From NCBI RefSeq assembly GCF_037081715.1, contig NZ_JAZDDH010000001.1, forward strand, positions 682,001 to 746,000: DNA of 64,000 nucleotides, in the 5' to 3' direction. The position numbers and the translations under genes are program-made. Shown here one piece after another: positions 8,204-17,621 of the stretch. Origin of the DNA: Halalkalicoccus sp. CG83. GTDB lineage: Archaea; Halobacteriota; Halobacteria; Halobacteriales; Halalkalicoccaceae. A model generated the notes under the pieces. That model was given only the letters and a program-made list of their open reading frames with translations. It had not been told where the DNA came from and did no database searches. How positions within the stretch are numbered: position 1 is the stretch's first letter; every line of letters starts with the position of its first letter.

Positions 8204-9313
8204 TTAAATTACGTCATGATGACAATAGAATCGTTGTACGCGTTCGTCGGTAAGCATCGGGCCCGGAATTTGCATCGTATTCGGCCCTGGTCTCCCATTT
8301 GCCTCGATTATTTTGAATGCATGATCTGTGACGATAACGTCCCAACCAATATATGGCGTTCGGGATAGATATTCTGCGATTGAGCAAATTTCCTCCTGGA
8401 TCATTTCCCAGTTTTCAACCTCGGTGCCGGTAACTGGTGCGCCTGTATTCGGATGATCTTTACGTCGCTTGAGTTTACCGCCGCCAGGTGTCTCGGCTAC
8501 TTCCATTAGATTCCCCGTCTCGAGATCTACCCCAGCACAGATCCCGCCACGTGACCAATTGTCAACTGGTGCAGATGCATCGGTCCCAAATCGATGGACC
8601 GCACGTGCAATGAATGCCTGATCGGTGTCTGGATCGATCATCGTGATGATTCGTAGAGTGTTAGACGCATCAGGATAGATATCAGTAGCATAGTCCGCCT
8701 GCTGGACTCGCTCATAAAGGAGAGAGTCCGTATGTTCTTTGATTGCTGTCATAACGTCACTGGGGTCGTGTTGTTTATGGTTGAGCCGGAGACTGTCACC
8801 GTTCGACTCAATGACGTCAACTCCTCTGCCGCCCATGCCCTCTGTTGGCTTGACGACAAGACCTCCCGTCGGTGGAGCGGTAACGAGATCGTCGATAGAT
8901 CGGGACTCCTCGTTATCAAATAGCCGAACCTCTCCATCTGTTATTACGCCGTAGCATTCCGGTAGATATTCGTCGTATGCGTTCAACAGCTGGTCGAACA
9001 TCCTCTTATCATGAAACAGAGGAATTAGCGGCTCATCAATTTTACAGGCCCGAAGTCGGTGCTGAGCATGACTCAAATAGTCTTCAGGATCGTGGTTATC
9101 GAAGTCGAAGACCTGCGGTGCGATCGAAATGAATCCGTGCCGCCAGAGCCAGACTCGAGTCGCCCAGTTGATATCAGCGTTCTTTGCGGCTTTGACTTCA
9201 GCATCTACAAGCAATATCATACTCACTGCCATATCACTGGAGTAATCAAGAATCATGCTTAGCAGCGGAAGAACTCCTCGTTCACGTTTAATACTAAGGA
9301 GGCGTGAAAGCAT
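8204..9313 (-). CDS. sugar-transfer-associated ATP-grasp enzyme, subtype B (copy 1)
   Basis: 369 residues, same family as the genes at 5296, 9442 and 10885. Seen in order: a helical N-terminus with VWLWRHGFISIAPQVFDFDN, then GLVVKPTEGMGGRGVDVIES (ATP-grasp lysine and glycine-rich loop), YERVQQADYATDIYPDASNT, IARAVHRFGTDASAPVDNW, and PYIGWDVIVTDHAFKIIEAN for the metal-binding end. Its best partner is the divergent gene at 9442: both have a W-R-x-G-F segment and an H-x-Q-H-R block that the subtype A copies lack. The start codons of the pair are 128 bp apart, back to back, so they may share a control region. Confidence 0.8.
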   Translation of the reverse strand: MLSRLLSIKRERGVLPLLSMILDYSSDMAVSMILLVDAEVKAAKNADINWATRVWLWRHGFISIAPQVFDFDNHDPEDYLSHAQHRLRACKIDEPLIPLFHDKRMFDQLLNAYDEYLPECYGVITDGEVRLFDNEESRSIDDLVTAPPTGGLVVKPTEGMGGRGVDVIESNGDSLRLNHKQHDPSDVMTAIKEHTDSLLYERVQQADYATDIYPDASNTLRIITMIDPDTDQAFIARAVHRFGTDASAPVDNWSRGGICAGVDLETGNLMEVAETPGGGKLKRRKDHPNTGAPVTGTEVENWEMIQEEICSIAEYLSRTPYIGWDVIVTDHAFKIIEANGRPGPNTMQIPGPMLTDERVQRFYCHHDVI

Positions 9314-9441
9314 GATGAACCCAGTTGTTCCTCACAGATATAATTAGATGTTTTGTAAAAGTATTATACAGTGACACAGTACGGACTATCAATTCTCTGC
9401 TTACCACTGACTTTTTACTACTGCCTAGTGGTAGGTCAGAT

Positions 9442-10539
9442 ATGCAGGCACTTCATCGCGTGGCTGACGCTGTCAGAGAACGAGATTCCTTCCGATTCGT
9501 TGCTAGCAGTCTCGAGTTTGCTGCCCACTGGGTCGGGGACATGCTACGACTTATCAGCGATGAACACGCCTATAATACTGACCTTCCCCTTTTAACGCGG
9601 ATCGGACTATGGCGGCGCGGCTTTCTCTCACATGGTTACGAATTTTATTCACTTGATGAGAACGACCCTGCTGATTTTATGAGTCATTATCAGCACCGAC
9701 GCGTCGCTTCGCGTGTGAATCGACATGCATCAGATCTACTGGATCACAAGATCATCTTCCAGCGATATATGGGTGGTGAGCATGAGGATGTGCTTCCTGA
9801 TCTCCGGGGATACGTTCACGACGGTGTAGTTCATCAGCCTGATGGGGAGAAACGTTCATTTCGAGACTGGGTCACTTCACAGTCCACAGGGTTTGTCGTT
9901 AAACGTAGCCTTGGCGGTCAGGGTTCGTATGTCTACGTTGTGAACGTTACCGATGATGAGCTAGAAGTCAATAGGGGCGTGAAGAACGCTGGTGAGTTGG
10001 CAGACGAAGTTGAGTCGGGTGACTGGATTATTACGGATCTCATTGAACAGGCAGACTACGCAGCCGAAATTTTCCCCGATAGCGTGAACACGCTTCGGCT
10101 AACGACGCTACTTGACTCTGAGACGGGTGATCCGTTCATTGCGAGCGCAGTCCATCGATTTGGGACCGATGCATCTGCACCAGTTGACAATTGGTCCGGT
10201 GGTGGAGCCTGTGCACGCGTCGATGCAGAAACGGGTGTGCTCACCAAGGGTGCTGCCTTCCCTGAGAAGGGAACGATGCACGTCGTCGATAAACACCCCA
10301 ATACCGGAGCCCAAATGACTGACGTTGAAATCCCACGATGGGAGATGATTCGGGATCGGATTCTTCAATTAGCAGATGAAATGCGAATTACACCGTATAT
10401 CGCGTGGGATGTCGTGCTGACTGATGACGGAATTCAAATTCTTGAAGTAAATGATCGGCCTGACCCAAACTTAATCCAAATCCACCAGGGATTATTTGAA
10501 GATCCTCGTGTTAAGCGCTCTCTCTACGATCACTTGTAA
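9442..10539 (+). CDS. sugar-transfer-associated ATP-grasp enzyme, subtype B (copy 2)
   Basis: 365 residues from the ATG at 9442. The frame is open back to 9325, but that extension is hydrophobic and not matched in the sister gene, so the shorter start is preferred. Key blocks: IGLWRRGFLSHGYEFYSLDE, FVVKRSLGGQGSYVYVVNV (ATP-grasp lysine and glycine-rich loop), LIEQADYAAEIFPDSVNT, IASAVHRFGTDASAPVDNW, YIAWDVVLTDDGIQILEVN. All expected ATP-grasp positions look intact, so it should be active. It diverges from the gene at 9313. The substrate is unknown. Confidence 0.8.
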   Translation: MQALHRVADAVRERDSFRFVASSLEFAAHWVGDMLRLISDEHAYNTDLPLLTRIGLWRRGFLSHGYEFYSLDENDPADFMSHYQHRRVASRVNRHASDLLDHKIIFQRYMGGEHEDVLPDLRGYVHDGVVHQPDGEKRSFRDWVTSQSTGFVVKRSLGGQGSYVYVVNVTDDELEVNRGVKNAGELADEVESGDWIITDLIEQADYAAEIFPDSVNTLRLTTLLDSETGDPFIASAVHRFGTDASAPVDNWSGGGACARVDAETGVLTKGAAFPEKGTMHVVDKHPNTGAQMTDVEIPRWEMIRDRILQLADEMRITPYIAWDVVLTDDGIQILEVNDRPDPNLIQIHQGLFEDPRVKRSLYDHL

Positions 10540-10884
10540 CTTCTCTTTCTATGAATCGATTGAACCGAGTGCCTCTGGAGTCCTCACTGGTTGAGTTAGT
10601 AGGCTCGTTGAAACAAGTCGAATACTCACCCAATCTTGAGTACTGAGTGACTGATGACCAGGGAAATAACGATCATAGCGTGTTTATCTGGCTCTGCTGG
10701 GATTCTCTTCTTCTGACATTCCGTAGGACTGCTCTGCTACCCGTTCTCAACGGAGGCGGTAGGAAGATACCGCTAGAGGAAATCGCATGACAGCAAGAGG
10801 GTTTCCATCCAAGTCATTTATATGTATTTTGCCAGTTTGACGGATACCACAGTGACTTTATTCATTGATATCATTCTAGATAGT
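10540..10884. other. intergenic region, 345 bp, eroded
   Basis: It holds only very short frames. One of 31 codons begins at an ATG at 10551 and has no recognisable features. A stretch at 10738-10790 has a protein-like plus-strand reading (PVLNGGGRKIPLEEIA) with no start, possibly the end of a lost gene. A TATA-like TTATATG at about 10818-10824 lies roughly 60 nt upstream of the next gene. Confidence 0.4.
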
Positions 10885-12000
10885 ATGATTCAACGAGCCT
10901 ATCACGCTGCCAAACCGTTTATAACCCGTCTCAAACGGGCGTACCATCTCTTTGAAGAGGAGCGCAAACTTCGCAGGACGTTCGACATGCCGACACGAAC
11001 GCGTCTCTGGCTCTACTTCCATGGATTCACGAGCCGTGCTCTAATGCTCTACAATCTTCAGGAGAACGGTACGGACGCCTACCTCTCTGATTTCGATCGG
11101 TTTATCAAATCGCCCGAAATCAACGCAGACTGGAGCGTCTTCCTCGACAACAAGCTCTTGTTCTACCATCTTCTCAATGAACACGAGGATCATCGGGTGA
11201 CCATCTACGGCGTTCTGAAGTATGGACGCGTATATCCCATTGATAACTCTGCTGAACCTAGTATAAGTCCTGGCCGATGGATCCGCCAGACCTTAGATGA
11301 AGAGGGATCCCTAGTTGTCAAGCCCGTCACTGGGGGTGGGGGAAAGAACGTCAGGCTCTGTCGGGTTACGGACGACGGGTATCAGATAAACGGTACGGTC
11401 CATACAGCAAGTGAGTTTGAGGGTTTGATGAGCGATCTCGACGAGTATCTCGTTTCTGAATTTATCGAACAAACGGATTATGCCCGGGAGCTGTATCCCG
11501 CGACATCGAACACGATCCGCGTGGTGACGATGGTCTGTCCGGAGACTGACGATGTCTTCATCGCTCAGGCGATCCAGCGTATGGGTGCAGACGGAACGGG
11601 ACCAGTCGACAACTTTTCCGACGGTGGCTTATCGGCGAGCATCGATATAAGAACTGGCACGCTCGGAACTGCTGCCCAGTATCCCCACCCTGATCGAACA
11701 ATGGGTATCCAGCTGGATGACCTCGAATGGCAGAACACTCACCCCGATTCGGGTGCGGAAATTACGGGAGTCGAAATTCCAGCCTGGGACGCTATTCGTG
11801 AGCAGTTGCTTGAAATAGCGGACGATCTCTCGTATCTCCCGTATGTTGGCTGGGACATAATCGTTACCGATGACGAGGGATCGTTCAAGCTAATTGAGGC
11901 CAACTCCCACCCCGGAGTGAAATCGTTGCAGGTTCATGGACCGTTGTTGGCCGATGAACGGGTACGGAACTTCTATGAGACGTACGGTGTTATCAATTAA
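10885..12000 (+). CDS. sugar-transfer-associated ATP-grasp enzyme, subtype A (copy 2)
   Basis: 371 residues from the ATG at 10885 (MIQRAYHAAKPFITRL), chosen because it lines up with the start of the gene at 5296; an in-frame ATG at 10822 would add 21 residues. It shows VVKPVTGGGGKNVRLC, LVSEFIEQTDYARELYP, NTIRVVTMVCPETDDVFIA, YVGWDIIVTD and LIEANSHPG, so the ATP-grasp core and metal ligands are present. It differs from copy 1 mainly in the loop after the second half-domain. A convergent flippase gene follows 47 bp downstream. Amide or ester ligation to a glycan precursor is inferred from family context only. Confidence 0.8.
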   Translation: MIQRAYHAAKPFITRLKRAYHLFEEERKLRRTFDMPTRTRLWLYFHGFTSRALMLYNLQENGTDAYLSDFDRFIKSPEINADWSVFLDNKLLFYHLLNEHEDHRVTIYGVLKYGRVYPIDNSAEPSISPGRWIRQTLDEEGSLVVKPVTGGGGKNVRLCRVTDDGYQINGTVHTASEFEGLMSDLDEYLVSEFIEQTDYARELYPATSNTIRVVTMVCPETDDVFIAQAIQRMGADGTGPVDNFSDGGLSASIDIRTGTLGTAAQYPHPDRTMGIQLDDLEWQNTHPDSGAEITGVEIPAWDAIREQLLEIADDLSYLPYVGWDIIVTDDEGSFKLIEANSHPGVKSLQVHGPLLADERVRNFYETYGVIN

Positions 12001-12047
12001 CTACGGAACACGACGTCCGTCGGATGGGACATCGCACCTCTACGGGA

Positions 12048-13472
12048 TCAGGGCGTCGTCCGGATCATACGGCTCGTCTGCTGAACGATCGTCCTTCGAA
12101 GCGGCGCGTAGATGAGTATGATCGCCCCATAGACAACGATGCCGACGCTGACGAGCGCAAACAATCGGACGGTCGTATCGACAACGATCGTTTGCTGAAG
12201 CAGGCCTACTGCGGTAAACATCCCGACAGCTGAGGTGATACACCACCCGAGTTCTCGATACGGGATCTGGAGCGTGAGATACTGTCGGAGATAGTACCAC
12301 CGGAGCAGCGCTCCGAGAGTGTATGAAAGCGACGTCGCTATCGCCGCACCGACGAGTCCGATCTGCCAGATGAGTATGGCGTTCAATACGACGTTTGCGA
12401 CGATATCGACGATCGACGCTCGATTAACGAACTGAGGTTTATCAATTCCTTCAAGTGTCTTTCCAGCGATTGATCGAAATGCCCGCGGAATCAATCCCGC
12501 AATAAGGATTGGGAGTGCAAGTGCAGCGGCTCCGAACTCCGTCCCAAACAGTAACGAGAGGGCTTCGAAGGATAACAGTGCAGCACCGAAGAACGCCGGA
12601 ATAATGAGAATTAGAGCTGGAGTCAATGCTTTCGGGATAATCCGCTCTATCCGGTCTGATTCGCCTTCTGCATCCCAGGCGCTGATCTGAGGGAAGACGG
12701 TCGAAGAGATCGAGCTTGTTAGGAGGAAGATCGGGCCGATAATACGCCATGCGATCTCATAGGCGCCGACGGCAGCTGAAGACAGAAAAATTCCCATAAT
12801 CAACACGTCCGTCCAGTTATGGGCATATGTATCAATGGAGGGAATAATCGTGTATTTCGAGTACTGCCAAATAGAAGATGCGGCCTCCATTGAAGGGAGC
12901 GTGGGTGTTGTCGATACTAGATACAGGCCGACTAGTGTTTTGGCAACAAGACCTACGATCACCCCGTATACGAGGCCATATAATTCGTATTCCATTGAAA
13001 TCAATACCACGGCCACTCCGATCCAAACGACTTTGTTGACGAACAGAAGCAGTGCAGACTCACTGACTCGTAATTCTCCTCGCAGCACATGGACCAGTAA
13101 ATGTCCGAGATCTCGGAATATTACCGTGATTATAACCAATCCTGCTATTTGCACTCCGACGTACTCATTGATATAGCTAGAGCCTAGCTCGATTACCAAG
13201 ACGACGAGCAGTAACACACCGAGCTTGAGTAGAATCCCACTCGAAAGAAACTCGCCCGGTTTCTTCCCCTCGCTCATTCGCTTTGAGATCCCAGCCCGGA
13301 TCCCGAGGTTGGAAACCATTGAGAAGACTCCAGTTAATGCTTGAAAAAGGAAAAAGACGCCTAATATTGAGGCACCCAGCTCGCGAGCGAAATAGAGAAT
13401 TCCTACGAAGCTCAGCACTGCTCCCACCATTTCCGCAATATAAAGTGTAATCCCAGACCGCGCTAGCTTCAT
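12048..13472 (-). CDS. Wzx-like polysaccharide flippase
   Basis: 474 residues with about 12-14 membrane helices and no signal peptide, in the MOP superfamily of polysaccharide exporters (PF01943/PF13440 type). Typical blocks are the N-terminal LYFARELGASILGVFFLFQA, the central NWTDVLIMGIFLSSAAVGAY, and the C-terminal repeat of the fold around FGTEFGAAALALPILIAGL. Such proteins flip lipid-linked glycans across the membrane. This is the first of three flippases in the window and the only one next to the ATP-grasp group. It converges on the ATP-grasp gene at 10885. Confidence 0.88.
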   Translation of the reverse strand: MKLARSGITLYIAEMVGAVLSFVGILYFARELGASILGVFFLFQALTGVFSMVSNLGIRAGISKRMSEGKKPGEFLSSGILLKLGVLLLVVLVIELGSSYINEYVGVQIAGLVIITVIFRDLGHLLVHVLRGELRVSESALLLFVNKVVWIGVAVVLISMEYELYGLVYGVIVGLVAKTLVGLYLVSTTPTLPSMEAASSIWQYSKYTIIPSIDTYAHNWTDVLIMGIFLSSAAVGAYEIAWRIIGPIFLLTSSISSTVFPQISAWDAEGESDRIERIIPKALTPALILIIPAFFGAALLSFEALSLLFGTEFGAAALALPILIAGLIPRAFRSIAGKTLEGIDKPQFVNRASIVDIVANVVLNAILIWQIGLVGAAIATSLSYTLGALLRWYYLRQYLTLQIPYRELGWCITSAVGMFTAVGLLQQTIVVDTTVRLFALVSVGIVVYGAIILIYAPLRRTIVQQTSRMIRTTP

Positions 13473-13671
13473 TGATTGATCGAATTCCCCGTTCCTACAT
13501 TAGTGTGGCTATCTCAGCCGACATGCCGCTCAAGTTATACGACTGATCGATGTACTCTGGTGCTTGCAGTGCTTGGACGGGATATCGAGAGGGATGTCCT
13601 GCGTTGACCCACTCCGAAAAGATCCGTATACGAGTAGATCGCGCTTCACCCATCCGAAATCCACTCCCCTT

Positions 13672-15015
13672 CTACACTATCTCAGAGACCGTGTAGCGAT
13701 ATTTTCCGGAGTCGCTCGCAGTGATCTCGTCGGGAAAGGTAAACTCGATCTCAATCTCGTCGCCGAGTAGTTTCTTCGCCTGCTGTTCGATCTCGTCGAG
13801 TTCGCTACGGGCGGGTTCGGATCCGTTGGTGAGAACGATCCGGTACACCACGTGATCGACGGCTGTCTGTCTGATCTGGAATTTCTTGATCCAGTCACGG
13901 TGATACAGTACCTTCCGGAGGTAGCCAGGGTACACGAGCTCACCATCGGGCGTGCGGAAGTGATCGGTCACTCGTCCGGTTACCGTCTCCAATTTCGAGA
14001 ACGGGAGCTCACCACCGTTTTGGTTCTCCTTCATAATGCCCATATCGCCGATCCGATAGCGAATCAGGGGCATCGTGTAGTTCGTAAGTACCGTAATCGC
14101 TAGTTCACCTTCCTTCCCGGGCGGGAGCGGATCGCCGTTGTCGTCGACTACTTCAACGTAGTGGGTGTGATCGAAGACGTGCATCCCTTCTTCGTGTGGA
14201 GACTCGCACGCGACGTCGCCCACCTCTCGCGAGCCGTACTTGTTGAGAACGGGCGCGTTGAACACCCGCTCGATTCGCTCACGAACCGGTTCGTGGAGCG
14301 TTCCGGCAGTCGAGAGGATGCCATTGGGTGAGTGGACCGCCAGATCGTTCTGTTCGATGTGCTTGGCCAGCTCGTTCATCGACTCCACGTAGACCTCCAT
14401 CGATCGAGGTTTGATCTCATTGATCCGCTTGACGTGCTCGGTCATCGTCTCCGCATTCATCCGATAGCTGTTCAGGAAATGCCGATTGAGAATGAAGTTC
14501 GAGAGACGGAATTTGAGGTCCTTGCTTTCACCTGTAACTGCACTTTCATCCCCCCAGAGTTTTACCATGGGTTCGCCGAGTTCCCGTCCCGCGAGACGCT
14601 GGTAGTAGATCTTGTTCGCGTTGTTCCAGAAGAGGTACTCGTCGTCTTGGAGGAACTCAACCGGCTCACCGGTGGTTCCGCCGGAGGTGTTTTCCCTGAC
14701 GTTCGATCCGGGTTCGGTAGAGCGAAGGCGTGCGTTCTGTTCTCGGAGCTCCGTCTTCGTGAGGAGCGGAAGCTCCGTGAATTGGTCGAGATCGACGACG
14801 CCATCCTCTACGACGTTCGCCTCCTCCAAGATGTCCCGATAGTAGGGGACAGTGGCATGGGCGTGGCGAAGGAGTTGCTTCAGTCGACGCCGCTGATAGC
14901 GTCGAAGCGTTGGTCCGGTCATCTCCTCAACCCGGTCGATATCCCTGCTGTACTCAAGGACCTCGGGTCGAGTGAGCGCGTACGCGACGCGGGGTAGGTA
15001 CTGTCTGAGACTCAT
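13672..15015 (-). CDS. CapK/PaaK-like adenylate-forming enzyme
   Basis: 447 residues of the phenylacetate-CoA-ligase-like branch found in capsule loci (CapK). The AMP-binding P-loop is seen as NTSGGTTGEPVEFL, the second motif as LNKYGSREVGDVACES, and the hinge as TVTGRVTDHFRTPDGEL. The N-terminal region has the family pattern RRLKQLLRHAHATVPYYRDIL. The enzyme should activate a carboxylic acid as its AMP ester. In a glycan locus this could prepare an acyl or amino-acid group for attachment, which would fit the ATP-grasp genes on the left, but the acid is unknown. A PaaK housekeeping role is unlikely because no phenylacetate genes are nearby. Confidence 0.82.
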   Translation of the reverse strand: MSLRQYLPRVAYALTRPEVLEYSRDIDRVEEMTGPTLRRYQRRRLKQLLRHAHATVPYYRDILEEANVVEDGVVDLDQFTELPLLTKTELREQNARLRSTEPGSNVRENTSGGTTGEPVEFLQDDEYLFWNNANKIYYQRLAGRELGEPMVKLWGDESAVTGESKDLKFRLSNFILNRHFLNSYRMNAETMTEHVKRINEIKPRSMEVYVESMNELAKHIEQNDLAVHSPNGILSTAGTLHEPVRERIERVFNAPVLNKYGSREVGDVACESPHEEGMHVFDHTHYVEVVDDNGDPLPPGKEGELAITVLTNYTMPLIRYRIGDMGIMKENQNGGELPFSKLETVTGRVTDHFRTPDGELVYPGYLRKVLYHRDWIKKFQIRQTAVDHVVYRIVLTNGSEPARSELDEIEQQAKKLLGDEIEIEFTFPDEITASDSGKYRYTVSEIV

Positions 15016-15142
15016 CTCTTCCCGGTCGTACGCGCGTTCCCGAACGGAGCCGTAGTACGCCGGTCTGCTCGAGGGAAACCGTGATTCGAGGACGCAACAA
15101 CGGTCGTTACCATGGAATGAGGTACCCTGCCGGTTCGTTAAA

Positions 15143-16336
15143 TCATCCGATCTTCCTCTCCTCCCTCATCAGTCGTCTGGTCGTCCGACTAGGAGCTCTC
15201 CCTCTGAACCCGGCGACGAGATCCACCGCTCCTATCGATCCCAGGAGAAAGATGACCCAGAGGAACGACTGTCGATGACGCGTAGCCGTTCCGACGTTGA
15301 CGGTTCCGAGACCGTACAGTATCGTCCCTAGTACGGCCCCTAGCACGAGAACGGAGACGGCCACGGGAAATCGTCTGAACGCGATGACGGTTCCGTAGAG
15401 TGCGAATACGAAGAACGCGATTGAGATCGCCGATTCGACGGCGATCAGTAGATCCGCGGGCGTCTCTATCATCCAGGGGAACGGCGTGAACAGGAAGTAC
15501 ACGGCGGCCAGCAGGCCGGAGAACAGTACGTCAGCGCTCGTCTCGAACGGAATGGAGCCGAGATAGGTCGTTCGCCCTTCGAAACGATCGGCACGAGTAC
15601 GGAGATACCAGTCGCGAACGGGTTGGATGTGTGGAATCGAGGCGACGGCTCCCAGAATGCCGATCAGCCCCACGCCAGCGAGGACGGACTTCCGAATCGG
15701 GAGGACGTACATGATCGCTCCACCAATGATCATCCCTCCTAGCAGTATCCCGTTTTCCGGTCGAAGAAGGGTGACCAGGGCCATGGATATGGACGCCCCA
15801 ACTATGGCTACGACGGGTCGATTCCGGATCGTTTTCAGCAACAGCAGTGCCGTCGTAGTGATGCCGAACAGTATCGCTGCCTCCCGAAGAATTACCGTGT
15901 GTATGGCGACGTACGACGGATAGAAGATCATCGGCACCGCTGCGAGGGCACCCGCTTTCTGCGAGTGGAGGTACTCCCCGAGACGGGCGACGTTGTAGAT
16001 GCTCCCTGAGCCGAGCAGGGCAACGAAGATCGTTGCATACCAGATGCTCGGTCCTGGAAGCAACCACGCGAAAAAGAGGATTCCGCTCCAGCGTCGGTAC
16101 GTACTACTTGGCTCCTCTGCCGCCACATAACTCATCCCTTCTTCAAAAATGATGCCTGAGGTGACTCCCTCCGCGATGAATGCGGCCGATCTCTCGAATC
16201 GGACTGCATCCGCAAGTGCATAGGGATTCATACTTGTCTGAATAGTTATTGGGACCACAACCAGTCGCACGGCTAATGCGAGAAGAAAACAGGCTACAGG
16301 AACTGAAACCGGAATACGATTTTGCCAACTGGTCAT
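15143..16336 (-). CDS. GT-C-like integral membrane protein, putative glycosyltransferase
   Basis: About 397 residues, predominantly membrane helices. After the first helix an extracytoplasmic loop carries NPYALADAVRFERSAAFIAE. An acidic residue in this loop is the usual place of the catalytic Asp in GT-C enzymes that use polyprenyl-phosphate sugars. The rest resembles ArnT/PMT-type folds with many Leu/Val helices and the tail GSIGAVDLVAGFRGR. The start is the ATG at 16336; the frame runs five codons further to a TTG. It is divergent from the GT4 gene at 16479. A sugar polymerase is the main alternative. Confidence 0.6.
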   Translation of the reverse strand: MTSWQNRIPVSVPVACFLLALAVRLVVVPITIQTSMNPYALADAVRFERSAAFIAEGVTSGIIFEEGMSYVAAEEPSSTYRRWSGILFFAWLLPGPSIWYATIFVALLGSGSIYNVARLGEYLHSQKAGALAAVPMIFYPSYVAIHTVILREAAILFGITTTALLLLKTIRNRPVVAIVGASISMALVTLLRPENGILLGGMIIGGAIMYVLPIRKSVLAGVGLIGILGAVASIPHIQPVRDWYLRTRADRFEGRTTYLGSIPFETSADVLFSGLLAAVYFLFTPFPWMIETPADLLIAVESAISIAFFVFALYGTVIAFRRFPVAVSVLVLGAVLGTILYGLGTVNVGTATRHRQSFLWVIFLLGSIGAVDLVAGFRGRAPSRTTRRLMREERKIG

Positions 16337-16478
16337 ACCAATAACAGCCAATGACTTCAGAAAAGCATTTTGCGACGCTTGGTATGATTTTTGATGGAGA
16401 ACGGTGCTAAACTGCCAGAGAGCATGTTGTGATCGTTACTTTGATGTAGGATCTAGAACCTTCGTTTCTAGAGGTACG

Positions 16479-17597
16479 ATGCCATCTGACTCTCTCGCTC
16501 ATATTTCTTTTATATCTGATCGTCTCCAACATTACCTGGATCAATCGGATACCACGGCTGGTGGTGCACAACGCCAGCAGTATCTACTTGCACAAGAACT
16601 TCTCAAGCGCGGTCAGCAAGTCTCTGCGATCGTCGGTGATCATGGCCAACCCGCTGAAGTAGTACAGAAAGGTGTACGAACGGTTCGTGGCTGTCCGAAA
16701 GACGTGTCCAACCCAGGAGATCTACCGGGTGCGTTCTCCCAGCTTGAACGCGCGATTCGACGCGTCGATGCAGACGTGTACTACGTTCGGGGTGCACCGC
16801 GTCTCTACATTGCCACGCGATTGCTAACGTGGTTACACCGAAAACCCCTCATATTCGGTATAGCGAACGATAGTGATCTCAACCCAGAATATCTTGAATC
16901 GAGATACGGGCACACAGCGAGGGTATACCGCCGCCTGTTGCCACGTGCAGATGAGATCATTACCCAGACGCAACGACAGCACGACGTGCTGCTGGATGAG
17001 TTCAACCGTTCATCTACCGTCATTTCGAACGCGTACACGCTTCCTCCCGAAGAGGACGTTCTCAATCAGACGCAACGAGAGCACGTTCTCTGGGTTGGAA
17101 GTAGCGATCCGGACCAAAAGAAGCCTAAACGGTATCTCAGACTCGCGCGTGAGATTCCCGATGCCAAGTTTGTCATGATCTCCCAAGACATCGGTCATAG
17201 TGGGTTTCACCGTGAGTTGATGTCCGAAGCCGAAGCCGTTCCGAATCTCACGTTCATTGAGAACGTCCCTCCCGAGGAAGTACACGATTACTACCGAAAA
17301 GCAACCGTATTCGTCAATACTTCCGACTACGAAGGGTTCCCTAACACGTTTCTCGAGGCGTGGCGATACGAGACACCCGTCGTCTCTCTCTACTATACAT
17401 TGGATGACATTTTAAAGCAAAAAGACGTCGGACTTCACTCGGGATCGATGGAGAAGCTGATAGACGACGTCTCCGAGTTGCATGAGGACGAAGCCTTTAG
17501 GCAGCGACTCGGCAAGAACGGAAGAGAACTAGTGAAACGAGAGTATTCCATCAAACAAGCAGCAGATAAGTATCAGTGTGTTATTAGCAGACTATAA
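16479..17597 (+). CDS. GT4-family glycosyltransferase
   Basis: 372 residues with the GT-B two-domain layout. The N-terminal domain includes TTAGGAQRQQYLLAQELLKR, where a Gly-Gly acceptor/donor loop is expected. The C-terminal domain shows VLWVGSSDPDQKKPKRYLRL and the GT4 signature TSDYEGFPNTFLEAWRYETP with the conserved E-x7-E pair. The ATG at 16479 was preferred to the open extension back to 16404. The sulfatase-fold gene follows after 24 bp with a GGAGG in between, so the two probably form one operon. Confidence 0.88.
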   Translation: MPSDSLAHISFISDRLQHYLDQSDTTAGGAQRQQYLLAQELLKRGQQVSAIVGDHGQPAEVVQKGVRTVRGCPKDVSNPGDLPGAFSQLERAIRRVDADVYYVRGAPRLYIATRLLTWLHRKPLIFGIANDSDLNPEYLESRYGHTARVYRRLLPRADEIITQTQRQHDVLLDEFNRSSTVISNAYTLPPEEDVLNQTQREHVLWVGSSDPDQKKPKRYLRLAREIPDAKFVMISQDIGHSGFHRELMSEAEAVPNLTFIENVPPEEVHDYYRKATVFVNTSDYEGFPNTFLEAWRYETPVVSLYYTLDDILKQKDVGLHSGSMEKLIDDVSELHEDEAFRQRLGKNGRELVKREYSIKQAADKYQCVISRL

Positions 17598-17621
17598 CTT
17601 ACAGGAGGTAATTCTTATCGC

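Noticed and set aside
10551-10646. 31-codon frame after the ATP-grasp gene
   Set aside because: Too short, no motif, no promoter, no coupling with a neighbour.
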